Made by a program: the position numbers and the translations under genes. A stretch of DNA of 64,000 bases from DAOUJH01 sp965116555. GTDB lineage: Bacteria; Chloroflexota; Dehalococcoidia; Lucifugimonadales; QGNO01. The notes beneath the pieces are model-generated. The model did no database searches. It was not told the origin of the DNA and saw only the letters and a program-made list of their open reading frames with translations. Where the stretch lies: positions 310,001 through 374,000 of the forward strand of contig OZ220698.1 of assembly GCA_965116555.1 (NCBI GenBank), given 5' to 3'. Below, piece after piece: positions 23,776 through 34,378 of this stretch (positions are counted from its first letter, which is position 1; each line of letters opens with the position of its first letter).

Positions 23776-26700
23776 CTAGGAACCTAGCGGAGTTGGTGTC
23801 GGGCAATCCGACGCGTCAAGTCGGTCTGGTTCTTATGCTGACTGCGGCGTTGGCGGGGTTCTTTCTCCTCATAGAATTCATGGCGTCCCTGCTCTCCTCG
23901 GGGCCTCAGGACATCTTGGCGGTGGCGCCAGCGCAAGACGCCACGTTCGGGCTGCCCAACGGCGCTGGGTTGCTTGAGGCCGGGGTTCTTATCGTATTTC
24001 TCGCAGTAGCCCTTGCTGTCCTCGTAGCCTCAGTACGGTGGCCGTTGAGAAGGGCATCGTTCAGACCATCTTTTTCCCTCGTCTTGGCTATTCTGTCCGC
24101 ACTCACCCTCACCGGAATCGGTGTGTACTTCGCCTTCTCGGGTTTGATTGGGCAGGGGATAGGTTACAGCGAACACACGGTCGATCGTTCTATCCTGAAG
24201 CCGGCTGGCCTGGCAGTACTTGCCCTCATTTCCCTGACCCTCGTTGTAGCCGGGTTCATTAATCGCTACGTGCTGGTGCTCCTCATCGCAGCGTGGCTGT
24301 CCGCGGCCGCAATATTCGGGTTCCTAGATGCGCGGCCCTTGGATGGTCTGCATCTGTTCGAGCGCCCGGCTACGCTGGAGACGCCTCGTGCCTACACGGA
24401 CCTCGTGCAGGGATACCAGAAGAAGGACGACTCGCCGATTGAAGTCGAGGTTCCACAACAGGAGGACGCCTCGGCGGTTGAAACTGAGGCTACACAACGG
24501 CAGGATCTTCCTACATACATCGTCTCCATTGCAACTGAGTGGCCTGAGGCTCCGGAACCTGAGCCGGTGTTCTGGGTCTCGGGAGCGGACCACACTACTT
24601 ACCTCCGAACCGCTACCGGCGACGTATACGAGCAGGGCAGTTGGTGGCAAGTGGATCCGCTGCACCTTCTTGTGGAAGATGGCAGTCCCATACTCGACAA
24701 GGTTGTTGCCGCTGTGGAGGCGGCAAGGAGTGAGCCGACCGGATCTTGGCCGCCTGAACGCCTGGATGTTTCGCTCCTTGCCTCGCCCATGGTGGAGCCA
24801 GTCGAGTCCGTGTGGGATTTAATAGCTGTTACAGCCTTATACGAAGATGCCACGTTCAGCGAGGGAATCGTGCCCAGCGTCGATCACCTGGTCGGCGTGA
24901 ACACTCCGGCGGCGTACTACCCGTTCAGCGCCACCTTGCACTTAGAGGGGCCGGTCTACGCATATCAGCTTGCGATGTCCATTCCCCGATTTGAGCCCGA
25001 CGACGTATTCGGCGCTGCGCCAGCCAGAGATCCTGTATACCTACAGCTCCCAGAGGACCTCCCAGCGCGCGTGCTTGAACTTGCTGAGCAATTCAAGGGT
25101 AACGAGTCCCCGTACGTTAGAGCTAATCAGATTCACCGGTACTTGCGTGAGAGGTTTGTGTTTCTCACCCCCGAGCCGGAGGGGTCTATGGAGCGACCTT
25201 CAGACCACGATCCGGTTGATTGGTTCCTCTTTGAGCGCCGTGCCGGCGACGCTGGCAACTTCAGCAGTGCCTTTGTAATACTGGCGCGCGCGGCCAGGAT
25301 ACCGGCAAGAGTGGTCTCCGGGTGGGCCATTGAGCGAGATGAAGGCAATCAAGTTGTAAACGCCGACCAAGCTCACCAGTGGGCGGAGATCGCCCTGGAC
25401 GGCGTTGGTTGGATCACTTTCGATCCAACGCGCCAGGATGCCCTCCCACCCAGTGGGGAGGACCAGTCACTGATGGAGGAACTGACCAACAGCGAAGACC
25501 CGGGGATCCGTGAGGACGCCGCGTACGCCCTTGGAGACCTGGGTGATCCTGAGGCCTTGCCTGAGCTGTTGGACGCCGCCCTTAATGATGAGTCCGTTGC
25601 TGTCCGACTGGGCGCTAGGACGGCAACTCTCAGGATTGGAATTGAGAATCTGATTCGCACCCTACTGAACCATGAAGACCCGTTGGTGAGGGAAAGAGCG
25701 GCAGAGATCATGGGGGTCTATGCGAGTTCTAACGTCTTGGGAGCCGATGACATTTCGAAGGCCTTGGATGCGCTGCTTGAAGCTTTGTCCTCGGATGCGG
25801 ACGCGCGGGTTAGGACGGCGTCGATCGGGGCGTTGGAGGGGATAGGCGGTGAAGCAGCTGAGAATAGGGTGTTGCAGGCCGCAATCGCGGATGAGGAGGT
25901 CAGTGTTAGAGAAGTAGCGATCCGTGCTCTGGGCAATATGAAGGCACGGTGGACTGCGGAGGAAATGGTGACCCTGCTCAGGGATGATTCCAATGCCGTG
26001 ATACGCGAGGCTGCCGCCTGGACGCTGGGAGAGCTAAAGGAAGCCGTTGCCCTACAGCCTCTGATTGAGGCGAGGAATGACCGGGTGGAGGCGGTCAGAG
26101 AGGCGGCGGCGGAAGCCTTGCGAAAATGGCTGGTACCCGATTTGGCACCAATTTTACTGGAGTCCGATGACCCGGTGCAACGAGCGGCTGCCGCCAAGCT
26201 TCTTGGCGAGACAGGAGACATGGCTGCCGTACCGGCATTGAACTGGGGACTGAATGATCCCGTAGCCGCTGTGAGGAGTGCAGCGTTGGATGCCCTGAAT
26301 TCCATGGGGGAAATCACCATCTTAGAAAATGAAAGCGGGCTCTTGAACGCTGACAGGGGCCGGGCATTCGTCTCCGGTACTACCACGCTGGCACGTCCTG
26401 AACTCCCTGCGACTCCGGTGTTTGCCGTCGAGGGCGCCAGCCACACCAGTTATCTCCGAACCGGCGTAGGCGACATCTACGCCGAAGGTCAGTGGCTTGC
26501 AGAAAAGCAAACGGGCTTTGCCTACCAGAGCCTCTCCGACATTCCAGACGCCAGCATACGCCCCACAGTTGAGGCCGCTGAAACTCATAGGGAAGAGATT
26601 ACCGTCTCAGCCTTGGACAGCACCCAGCTTGTACCGGCGGGGATAGTCCCCACCTCCAAGCGCTTGGAGCAGGTAGCAATAGATGGAATGTTCTGGCAAC

Positions 26701-29700
26701 CGAGCGCTACGTTTTCTAACCCTTCCTTTAGGAACAGCTACTCGTGGTATTCGATTGTAGATGACTATTCCGAGGCCCAACTGAATGCGGCTGAGAGAGC
26801 GACCGGCTTGGTCAACTCTCCGTACACTTCGCTCCCGGAATGGGCCCGGCGCGGCCGCATCTACGACCTCGCTGTTGAGATCACCGCGGGACATTCAACG
26901 CCTTACTCACAGGCCAAGGCAATTGAGGAGTACCTGCGGGCGGAATACGCTTACAGGCCCCCTGAGGCGTCGCAGGACGGGGAGCCGCCAGTGGGGCTGG
27001 ACCCAGTGGACTGGTTCCTATTTGACAAGCGGGAGGGCACGTGCGGCAACTTCAGCAGCGCCTTCGTAGTCATGGCCCGCTCTGTAGGAATACCAGCCAG
27101 GGTAGTCTCAGGTTGGGCCATATCTCAGACGGCCGATACACAGACCGTCCGTGCCGACCAAGCGCACCAATGGGCGGAGGTCGCGCTTGAAGGGATTGGA
27201 TGGGTCACGTTTGAGCCCACGCCACCGGGAGGCCCTCCGTCGCGGGCGGACAGTGGCAGTGGAGGCAGTGGTGGTGGAGGCAGTGGCAGTGGAGGCAGCG
27301 GCAGTGGCGGCTCGGACTCTGAGGCAGCAGCAGACGTTCTGGAGGCCTTGGAGGAAGGGGATCCTGCGACGATAGCAGGTGCGCTAGAAGAGTTGGCTGA
27401 GAGGGGCGCAGGAGCGGCGGCAAAGGTGCTGGAAGCCTTGGAGGAAGCCGGCGTGGAAGTGGTTAGGCTGGAGAACGGCGGAGTTATGGTAGGCGGTCGC
27501 TTCTTTATTGTTGGCACGACAACCGCGCAGGCGGACCGCAGTATTCTCTGGCCAGTCTTGCCTGTCTACGTCGTCACCGGCGCCGAAGCCACGCCGTACC
27601 TGCGCACGGCCACAGGCGACGTCTATACGGGGAACGGCTGGCAGCAGCTTGATCCCATCGACATTCAAGAGCGCCCTCCTGAGCGCGTGCCCGAAGCGCT
27701 GCAGAGGGAGTACACGAATCCCAACGGCGTGTTCAGCACCTTGCCCCCAGAAAGACGCAGCGACCCTGCACTCTTAGGCATCAGGGGTAGCAACACCCAA
27801 GAGAGCGAGCTCTTGATCCGAGTGCAATCGGCAGAGCCGGACATCCTCATACCCACAGGGGTAGTGCCCGTCTCGCCCGACCTGCAGGACTTCCGTCGTG
27901 ACGACGTCTACTACCCCTACAGCGGAACCCTCCACTCGCCGCACTCAAAGACGGACTATTGGTACATTTCCCGAGTGCAGCACTTCACACTCAACCAACT
28001 CCGCCAAGCCGATGTCGCGACCGATCCGACCTACTTGCAACTTACGCCGGACCTGCCGGATCGCGTCCGGCAATTGGCCGAGCAGGTCACTCAAGGCCAC
28101 ACCTCTCCCTATGAGAAGGCGCGGGCGCTGGCGATACATCTCAGCACCAACTATACATACCATCTCGCCGACGGCCCGGAAGGCGCACCGCCTCCTGGCC
28201 ACGACGCGGTGGACTGGTTCCTCTTCGACCATCAGGAGGGCACATGCGGCGTGTTCAGCAGCGCCTTCGCAGTCATGGCCCGCTCTGTCGGCGTTCCCGC
28301 CCGGGTCGTTGCCGGTTGGGCCATTACCTCGACACCTGAGGTGCAGACCGTCTACAGCGACCAAGCGCACCAGTGGGCGGAGATCGCGTTGGAGGGCATC
28401 GGCTGGGTGGCGGTTGAGCCAACGCCCGCCGGTGCACCGTCGCGGGCGCGCGACCGCTTTGACGGAGACGTTCCTGACGTGCCTATTATATCGGGTGGCG
28501 GCACCAACTCCGAAACCATGGTTGTGCAACCGGTGCGAACCTTCACCACCATCACCCAATCGCCCGCAGAGGTACGAGGGGGACAACCGTTCACAGTCAG
28601 TGGCACAGTGCGCACCGCCACGGGCCACGCCGTGGACGGCATGCGCGTGGAGATCTTCGCCAACAAGACCCAAGAGCGTGGAGGCAGGCTGATAGGGACC
28701 GCTGTGACTCGCTCCGGGAGTTGGAGCAACGTAATCCGAATGCACCTCGACATGGAGCCAGGGACATACCAACTCCTTGCCCGGGCGGTAGAGAACGAAA
28801 ACTTTTACGAGTCTTGGAGTTGGCCAGGCATCGAGATAAAGCTACGACAAGACACTGTGACCACGATCACTGAATCTCCCGCCGAGGCGCGGTGGGAAGA
28901 ACCGTTAACCGTGGCTGGCGCCGTTGAAACCATCGGTGGGAGCCCGGTAAGCGATATGATCATCGAGATTTATGCGAATAAGACCAAAGAGCGTGGGGGA
29001 AGGCTGATCGGGATCGCTGTGTCCCACTCGGGGCGTTGGAGCTCCGTAGTCCGAATGTCCAGCAACATGGAGCTAGGCATATACCAGCTCTTTGCCCGGG
29101 CGGTAGAGAACGACCTCTACATTGAGTCTTGGAGTGAGCCGGGCATCGAGCTAAAGCTAGGACAAGACACCGTGACCAGTATTACTCAGTCGCCCATCGA
29201 GGTCCGGCGGGAGCAACCTATGACCGTGGCCGGTACCGTTGAAACCGTCAGTGGGAGCCCGGTCAGCGATATGAAGGTCGAGGTCTATGTGAACGAAACC
29301 AAAGAGCACGGAGGCACGCTGATTGGGACCACTGTGACCCGCTCCGGCCGCTGGAGCGCCGAAGTCCGAATCCCCGGCGACATGGATCTGGGCGCATACC
29401 AGCTCTTAGCTCGCGCTGTGGAGAACGACCACTACTACGAGTCTTGGAGTGACCCGGACATCACAGTATACTCGGGGAGCGGCCTTGAGCTGACCGGTCC
29501 GACTCGAGTCCCAGTGAACGACGAGGCTGCATTCGAAGGACGGCTCTCGGATGACCGAGGTATGGGTTTGGAGAACCGCGAGATGGTCGTATCTGTCGAC
29601 GGGACCGTAACGGATTCGATCATGACCAGTCCCACCGGCACTTTCGCTTTCACGGTAACCCTTTCTGAGCCTGGGCGTCACTGGGTCAACGTGGAGGTTG

Positions 29701-31931
29701 CCGAGACGGACTTCGTCCTGGGCAACAGCGTGCGCATCGGCGTGGACGCGACGCTCCCAACGAATATCAACCTTGAAGCCCCCGTCTCTGTGGGGACCGG
29801 CGAGGAGTTCCGCATAACCGGCACACTCCTGAGTGTGCGAGGAGAGGCCATTGCGGGCCGTCCCGTCGTTGTTAGTATTGGGGAGGACATCGAGCGGCAC
29901 CGCTCTACGGATGACAACGGAGAATTTGAGGTCGAGGGCAGTTTGAGTACCCCGGGAGTCTACACTGTGCGTGCCGAATTCGAGAGGGACGGCTGGGTGC
30001 TCGACTCCACGGCTACTGCACGGCTGTTAGTCCGGGAGAGAGCCCTCCTGACTTTGGACGGGCCCAGCACCATTGAGCTGGGAAGCGGCGGAATGTTCAC
30101 GGGCCTCCTTACTACCGCCGCTGGCGCGCCCATACGTCAGTCGGCGCTGAACATCGTTGATGCTAGCGACGCTAAGCTTGGCACGGTGATCACAGGTGAT
30201 GATGGCAGGTTTGAGTACCAGCATTCGTCCTTCCTCCAAACGGGCCCTCAGTCGCTTACGGCCCGGTACCCGGGAGCCGAACTCATAACGCCAAGTTCGG
30301 CGCGGATTGCCTTCTCCGTGTTAGCGCAGACCTCTATGAGCCTTGAGCTACCAACTATTGTCAAAGACACCGGTTCGTTTACGTTGCAGGGGAGCCTTAG
30401 TGACATCAACGGTGACCCGGTGCCAAACGTTGAGGTTGAGGTTACCGGCAGGGGTGCACAGACGCTCTTGACCGATGCGGACGGTAAATTCAGGTGGGAG
30501 ACCGTTGCCACGTTTGACGAAGGAGTGGCAGAGTCGGCTCATGAGTCTCACCTCTCCGTGGAAGTCTTCTTCTCTGGCACCGACCACTTGGCGCCAGCAG
30601 CTGCCACTGCTGAAGTAGCCGTTGGCCTGCCACGGATCCTCTTGGAGCCGTTGGAGCCCGTGGCGCGCGGAGACGCTGTTACTTTGCGGGGCACGGTGCT
30701 GCTGGGCAACCGCCCTATGACAGGCGTCGAACTGGACGTTGCCGAGCAGGGTAGCGTACAGTCCGGCACAGCCGGCGAATTCTCCTTCCGCTACCAGGTA
30801 GCCGGCGACCTTCCGCTTGGAACCAGCGATGTAACAGTTACCGCGCCCAATCTCGAAGTAAACGCTAGCGCGCCTCTTGAGGTCAGGTCCGCCGTAAGCA
30901 TCGTCGTCACTCCAATTGAGAAAGTCCGTCCCGGCGAAATGACGCTTCTACAGGCTACTCTACAAGATGACCGGTTGGCGGCCATACCCCAAGCTACTTT
31001 GCGTTCTGACGGCGGCGTGGAGGTTGTAACAGACGACCTTGGCGTCGCGCTACTGGAGCTTGCGGTACCTGCCGATGAAGATGCTTCGGCCTTCTTTATC
31101 ACTTTGACATTTGACGGCGACGAACAACACATGCCTCTCACCTACTTTATCGGTGTTCCGCTTTCTCCGCCTGCTGGACTTAACTGGTTATTATGGGTTG
31201 GCGCCGCAAGCGGCGTTGTCGTACTTGTCGCCGCTGTCTACGCAGGGAGGAAGGTGCGCTATGTGCCGCTGCCGGCTCTTGCTCGGCGGCGTAGGATAAC
31301 CGCGTCGCCTGCGGCAGAGGCGGCCTCCACCCTAGATGCGGTAGCCCTCACCACAGAAGAGCCAACCGAGACTGGCGCGCAGGTCACTCTGGAAGTGGGT
31401 TTCAATAAGGCGGCGGATCTGCCTGACGTCTGGGGAGTGGGTGAGGAAGTCATTATCACCGTAACGGCTCTTGACAACGAAGGACAGGCTTTAGTCGGCG
31501 CAGAGATTGCAGCCACCGTGGCAGGCGAAGAGCCAATGGCGCTCGTCATCGGCGACGATGGGGCTTGCACCCTGCACTGGACCGCCTCCGAGCCGGGTGA
31601 ACACACGGTGTCTGCAGCGTTCGCGGGCGACGAGGACCACCTGCCTGCCTCCGAATTCCGGAACTTCCGTGTGGTGGATTTCAGGGCGGAGATAGTGCGC
31701 CTCTACAACAGCTTCCTGGAATGGGCCCGGGCCAGCACCGGCAGCGCTCTTGACAAGGCGACGCCCAGGGAAGTGGAGGCCATGCTGGTCTCCAGCAGCC
31801 TGCCTGTGCCCCAGAAATCTCTTGACGAGCTCATCTCCCGATTTGAGGAGGCCGATTACAGCGAGCATCCCATTGCCCGGCGGCACTACGAGGCGATGTA
31901 CCGAGCCTGGCGCGAAGTGGTGGAGGAGTAG
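23763..31931 (+). CDS. Giant membrane protein with three transglutaminase modules, HEAT and Ig-like repeats
   Basis: This 2722-residue protein resembles an expanded TgpA. Four or five N-terminal membrane helices (about 15-195) are followed by a long outer region and a C-terminal helix (about 2471-2496), then an inner tail ending in a DUF4129-like helix pair. The outer part has three modules of a beta-domain plus transglutaminase core (starting near 268, 883 and 1264). HEAT repeats lie between modules 1 and 2 (about 570-859), a Gly/Ser linker near 1163-1185, three 105-residue Ig-like repeats (1595-1909), then more Ig-like domains. Catalytic Cys1094 and Cys1495 are present in modules 2 and 3, but module 1 has Ala497 instead. 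The His of QAHQWAE is present in all three. First gene of the MoxR-DUF58 operon. Confidence 0.85.
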   Translation: MRRLTRNLAELVSGNPTRQVGLVLMLTAALAGFFLLIEFMASLLSSGPQDILAVAPAQDATFGLPNGAGLLEAGVLIVFLAVALAVLVASVRWPLRRASFRPSFSLVLAILSALTLTGIGVYFAFSGLIGQGIGYSEHTVDRSILKPAGLAVLALISLTLVVAGFINRYVLVLLIAAWLSAAAIFGFLDARPLDGLHLFERPATLETPRAYTDLVQGYQKKDDSPIEVEVPQQEDASAVETEATQRQDLPTYIVSIATEWPEAPEPEPVFWVSGADHTTYLRTATGDVYEQGSWWQVDPLHLLVEDGSPILDKVVAAVEAARSEPTGSWPPERLDVSLLASPMVEPVESVWDLIAVTALYEDATFSEGIVPSVDHLVGVNTPAAYYPFSATLHLEGPVYAYQLAMSIPRFEPDDVFGAAPARDPVYLQLPEDLPARVLELAEQFKGNESPYVRANQIHRYLRERFVFLTPEPEGSMERPSDHDPVDWFLFERRAGDAGNFSSAFVILARAARIPARVVSGWAIERDEGNQVVNADQAHQWAEIALDGVGWITFDPTRQDALPPSGEDQSLMEELTNSEDPGIREDAAYALGDLGDPEALPELLDAALNDESVAVRLGARTATLRIGIENLIRTLLNHEDPLVRERAAEIMGVYASSNVLGADDISKALDALLEALSSDADARVRTASIGALEGIGGEAAENRVLQAAIADEEVSVREVAIRALGNMKARWTAEEMVTLLRDDSNAVIREAAAWTLGELKEAVALQPLIEARNDRVEAVREAAAEALRKWLVPDLAPILLESDDPVQRAAAAKLLGETGDMAAVPALNWGLNDPVAAVRSAALDALNSMGEITILENESGLLNADRGRAFVSGTTTLARPELPATPVFAVEGASHTSYLRTGVGDIYAEGQWLAEKQTGFAYQSLSDIPDASIRPTVEAAETHREEITVSALDSTQLVPAGIVPTSKRLEQVAIDGMFWQPSATFSNPSFRNSYSWYSIVDDYSEAQLNAAERATGLVNSPYTSLPEWARRGRIYDLAVEITAGHSTPYSQAKAIEEYLRAEYAYRPPEASQDGEPPVGLDPVDWFLFDKREGTCGNFSSAFVVMARSVGIPARVVSGWAISQTADTQTVRADQAHQWAEVALEGIGWVTFEPTPPGGPPSRADSGSGGSGGGGSGSGGSGSGGSDSEAAADVLEALEEGDPATIAGALEELAERGAGAAAKVLEALEEAGVEVVRLENGGVMVGGRFFIVGTTTAQADRSILWPVLPVYVVTGAEATPYLRTATGDVYTGNGWQQLDPIDIQERPPERVPEALQREYTNPNGVFSTLPPERRSDPALLGIRGSNTQESELLIRVQSAEPDILIPTGVVPVSPDLQDFRRDDVYYPYSGTLHSPHSKTDYWYISRVQHFTLNQLRQADVATDPTYLQLTPDLPDRVRQLAEQVTQGHTSPYEKARALAIHLSTNYTYHLADGPEGAPPPGHDAVDWFLFDHQEGTCGVFSSAFAVMARSVGVPARVVAGWAITSTPEVQTVYSDQAHQWAEIALEGIGWVAVEPTPAGAPSRARDRFDGDVPDVPIISGGGTNSETMVVQPVRTFTTITQSPAEVRGGQPFTVSGTVRTATGHAVDGMRVEIFANKTQERGGRLIGTAVTRSGSWSNVIRMHLDMEPGTYQLLARAVENENFYESWSWPGIEIKLRQDTVTTITESPAEARWEEPLTVAGAVETIGGSPVSDMIIEIYANKTKERGGRLIGIAVSHSGRWSSVVRMSSNMELGIYQLFARAVENDLYIESWSEPGIELKLGQDTVTSITQSPIEVRREQPMTVAGTVETVSGSPVSDMKVEVYVNETKEHGGTLIGTTVTRSGRWSAEVRIPGDMDLGAYQLLARAVENDHYYESWSDPDITVYSGSGLELTGPTRVPVNDEAAFEGRLSDDRGMGLENREMVVSVDGTVTDSIMTSPTGTFAFTVTLSEPGRHWVNVEVAETDFVLGNSVRIGVDATLPTNINLEAPVSVGTGEEFRITGTLLSVRGEAIAGRPVVVSIGEDIERHRSTDDNGEFEVEGSLSTPGVYTVRAEFERDGWVLDSTATARLLVRERALLTLDGPSTIELGSGGMFTGLLTTAAGAPIRQSALNIVDASDAKLGTVITGDDGRFEYQHSSFLQTGPQSLTARYPGAELITPSSARIAFSVLAQTSMSLELPTIVKDTGSFTLQGSLSDINGDPVPNVEVEVTGRGAQTLLTDADGKFRWETVATFDEGVAESAHESHLSVEVFFSGTDHLAPAAATAEVAVGLPRILLEPLEPVARGDAVTLRGTVLLGNRPMTGVELDVAEQGSVQSGTAGEFSFRYQVAGDLPLGTSDVTVTAPNLEVNASAPLEVRSAVSIVVTPIEKVRPGEMTLLQATLQDDRLAAIPQATLRSDGGVEVVTDDLGVALLELAVPADEDASAFFITLTFDGDEQHMPLTYFIGVPLSPPAGLNWLLWVGAASGVVVLVAAVYAGRKVRYVPLPALARRRRITASPAAEAASTLDAVALTTEEPTETGAQVTLEVGFNKAADLPDVWGVGEEVIITVTALDNEGQALVGAEIAATVAGEEPMALVIGDDGACTLHWTASEPGEHTVSAAFAGDEDHLPASEFRNFRVVDFRAEIVRLYNSFLEWARASTGSALDKATPREVEAMLVSSSLPVPQKSLDELISRFEEADYSEHPIARRHYEAMYRAWREVVEE
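28545..29489 (+). repeat. 315-bp tandem repeat x3 encoding Ig-like domains
   Basis: Three consecutive 315-bp units (28545, 28860, 29175) each encode 105 residues beginning TxITxSPxE and containing a Lys/Glu-Arg-Gly-Gly motif, GRWS or GSWS, and YxLxARAVEN. The register is exact with no indels. The units differ at many positions, so the duplication is not recent. They should add length to the outer stalk of the transglutaminase protein. Confidence 0.8.
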
Positions 31932-31934
31932 AAG

Positions 31935-34313
31935 GTGGTAAGCGTAGCCCACACCTACCGACTGCCGCTGACGGCCTTGCTCATAGGAACGGGCATTGTT
32001 GCCACGTTCCTGTTGCTCTGGATATTGAACAGCCCGCTCTCCACTTGGACAGGTGTTGACCTTGGCTTCCTGTTTCTGCCACTTGCCGTCTGGGGATGCC
32101 TGTTGCTGCTCAGACGATTCTTCGTGCTGGAAGGGCTGCCTTTCGTGCAGAAGCTCCTGTGGGACTTGGCGTGGTTTGCGCTCGTCCTAGGACTACTAAC
32201 CGCCGTACCAACGATGACATCCTCTATCTCCAACCGACCTGGCGGTCCGGAGCTTGCATCATTTGAACCGTATGTCCAAGTGTTCGGCTCTATGGCTCTC
32301 TGGGGCAGCGTTGTACTGGCGCCTGTTGCGGTAGCACGCGCCATGGGGGAGGCGCGTCCGGGCTTTGGGGTACTGCTGCCTACTCCATGGTCACGCCTTG
32401 CCTTCATTGGAGTCGGCTACGTCCTATTGGCGAACGGAGGGGTGCTCAACGTCGCCTTCGGCTTCCAAGGGTTCACGTACTGGCTTGCGTTCACTGTTGC
32501 AATTGGCCTTGCCTATGTCGCTCTAGTCATTCGCAACAGACTCAACGAGCCGCTCCAACCAAGATTTCTGTTCTTCCTCCGTGGCCAACTCGTACTCATA
32601 GAGGCGATGTGGATCACTGTAGCTCTCGCCGTGGTGGCAGTGCTGCCTTCAAGGGTGGAATCCGTATTGATAAGCCACTTTGCCTTGGATCCCAATACAG
32701 CCGCCGCTTACATGAAGAGTCTTGGAGCACTGACATCGCCGCAAGCGTTCGCGGTGATGCTGCCCTTCGCATTAGTGCGAGTAGTTGGGACCTTCCTACC
32801 CACTGTAGGCCGAATTCTGGGATTCCCTGTCGGCCGGCTAGTTCTCTTAGGTATCGTTCATGTCATCTTCTCAGAAGACGGGGTTCTCTGGGTTGCTTTC
32901 GGGGTATCCTTCTCACAGCTCATGACCGCCTTAACGCAGGCCCTGGCTCTCTCTTACGTGGCATCGATCATGCGCAACACTGCTAACATCCAGCTTCTAG
33001 GCCGGGTGGCAGCCATGCTCCTTTCAATCACGAGTTCTGCAACAGCCGCCCTCGCTGCTGGCTTGGCTGTGTGGAGTGTAGTAGATCACCTGCCTGTCGC
33101 CAATGCCGCGCTCCTTGACCACGAAGCTACACGGTATCTTGGTCGACGGGCGTTGCCCTATTTGAGCATGCTCTTCGACTCGCGGCTCAATTTCGCAGCT
33201 CTTGGCATGGCGCTGACCTTCGCCCTGAGCCAGCCGTGGCCATGGAGAGATGGGGCCGTGACGCGGCGCCGACTCCTATTCAACGCCTTGTGCTATGGCG
33301 TAGGGGGGTACTTTGCTTGGGTGTTGGGCATCATCCTCTCACCTCTGGGGCACGGCTTTGTCCTAGCGGGGGTGGCCGCGGCATTGGGCATGTTCGCGCT
33401 TGGACTCGCACAAGCCTTGCAATGTATCACCTTCCCCTACAGCACCGCGCTAACCCCGATAGTGAGGCGTCTCACGGCATCGAGAGTGCGCGTGTTTGTT
33501 ATGGGAGCGGCCTTTGCATTCTACGGTCTGCTGCTGCGTCCCGCTCTTTACGAGGTGTTGTGGTTCGCCGCCCTATACGAATACATCGCGCTGTTGGCCC
33601 TGCTGGCGCTGGGTCTGATATTCGTGACGGACCTGCTGAGGCGGAGTGCCGCTGCCCGGACGGCTGAAGCAGCGGGGTGGAGCAACTGGTCTCACCACCA
33701 GCAGGCGCTGGAGAGCAAGGAGGATCCCCGGTCCGCTTTGACATCTGCCATGCGACAAGATTTCCTAGACCGCCTTGAGTGGAAGCCGCTGTGGACGTAC
33801 CTCATGGGGCTACTCTGCCGAAATGGGGCGTCCCTGGAGTGGATGTACGCCGTATGTCAACCACTGCGCGCAAGCGCCGTCTCCACTTCCAAGCTGCGAT
33901 TTCTTAAACGGAGAAATCGGAGACGCACGGGCAGAATTGCCGCGTTGGAAGAGGCGCTGCGGTGTACAGACAGCGCGCTAGCTGCAGCACAGGCGCCCGT
34001 GCAACCAATCACTGAGGACGACTTACTACGGGCCGCCGCACCGTTTGTTGAGACCGGCGCCGAAGTTGAGCGGTTCGTTGTTGCACTAATTGCGGTCCAC
34101 TACCAGCAAGGTGACGATTTGCAGCGCGCAATTGACCAATGGTTTCCACTTCTCAACTCGCCTGATCCCTTGGCTAGGCGGATTGCATTGCCCTGGTCCC
34201 GCTCAAGTGCCGGAGCCCAAGGCCAAGAGGAACGTGTTAGCCTTGTCAACGGTGCCGTAGAGATTCTATTTCACAGCGCGATTCCAGCTACGGACGGGGC
34301 TGAGGAAGCTTGA
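31935..34313 (+). CDS. Multi-spanning membrane protein of unknown function in the MoxR operon
   Basis: This 792-residue protein has about sixteen hydrophobic segments in its first 570 residues and a C-terminal soluble domain of about 220 residues. The latter holds a basic patch (FLKRRNRRRTGR) and a helical end with TEDDLLRAAAPFV. I recognise no family. The start is GTG 31935, 3 bp after the transglutaminase stop, with GGAGGAG six bases before it, so the two genes are co-translated. Its place between a TgpA-like protein and MoxR suggests a membrane partner of the surface-maturation machinery. A transporter or flippase is possible, but nothing in the sequence proves it. Confidence 0.7.
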   Translation: MVSVAHTYRLPLTALLIGTGIVATFLLLWILNSPLSTWTGVDLGFLFLPLAVWGCLLLLRRFFVLEGLPFVQKLLWDLAWFALVLGLLTAVPTMTSSISNRPGGPELASFEPYVQVFGSMALWGSVVLAPVAVARAMGEARPGFGVLLPTPWSRLAFIGVGYVLLANGGVLNVAFGFQGFTYWLAFTVAIGLAYVALVIRNRLNEPLQPRFLFFLRGQLVLIEAMWITVALAVVAVLPSRVESVLISHFALDPNTAAAYMKSLGALTSPQAFAVMLPFALVRVVGTFLPTVGRILGFPVGRLVLLGIVHVIFSEDGVLWVAFGVSFSQLMTALTQALALSYVASIMRNTANIQLLGRVAAMLLSITSSATAALAAGLAVWSVVDHLPVANAALLDHEATRYLGRRALPYLSMLFDSRLNFAALGMALTFALSQPWPWRDGAVTRRRLLFNALCYGVGGYFAWVLGIILSPLGHGFVLAGVAAALGMFALGLAQALQCITFPYSTALTPIVRRLTASRVRVFVMGAAFAFYGLLLRPALYEVLWFAALYEYIALLALLALGLIFVTDLLRRSAAARTAEAAGWSNWSHHQQALESKEDPRSALTSAMRQDFLDRLEWKPLWTYLMGLLCRNGASLEWMYAVCQPLRASAVSTSKLRFLKRRNRRRTGRIAALEEALRCTDSALAAAQAPVQPITEDDLLRAAAPFVETGAEVERFVVALIAVHYQQGDDLQRAIDQWFPLLNSPDPLARRIALPWSRSSAGAQGQEERVSLVNGAVEILFHSAIPATDGAEEA

Positions 34314-34378
34314 AAGTACATTGAGCATATCCGAATGAACCGAGTCAACATCTTCCATTGAAAGGTGGCATCTAACAG

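Noticed and set aside
27241..27310. GGC/GGT-rich stretch as a possible microsatellite or RNA element
   Set aside because: It is in frame and encodes a Gly/Ser linker in the transglutaminase protein, as does the poly-Gly stretch near 47864 in the cadherin gene.
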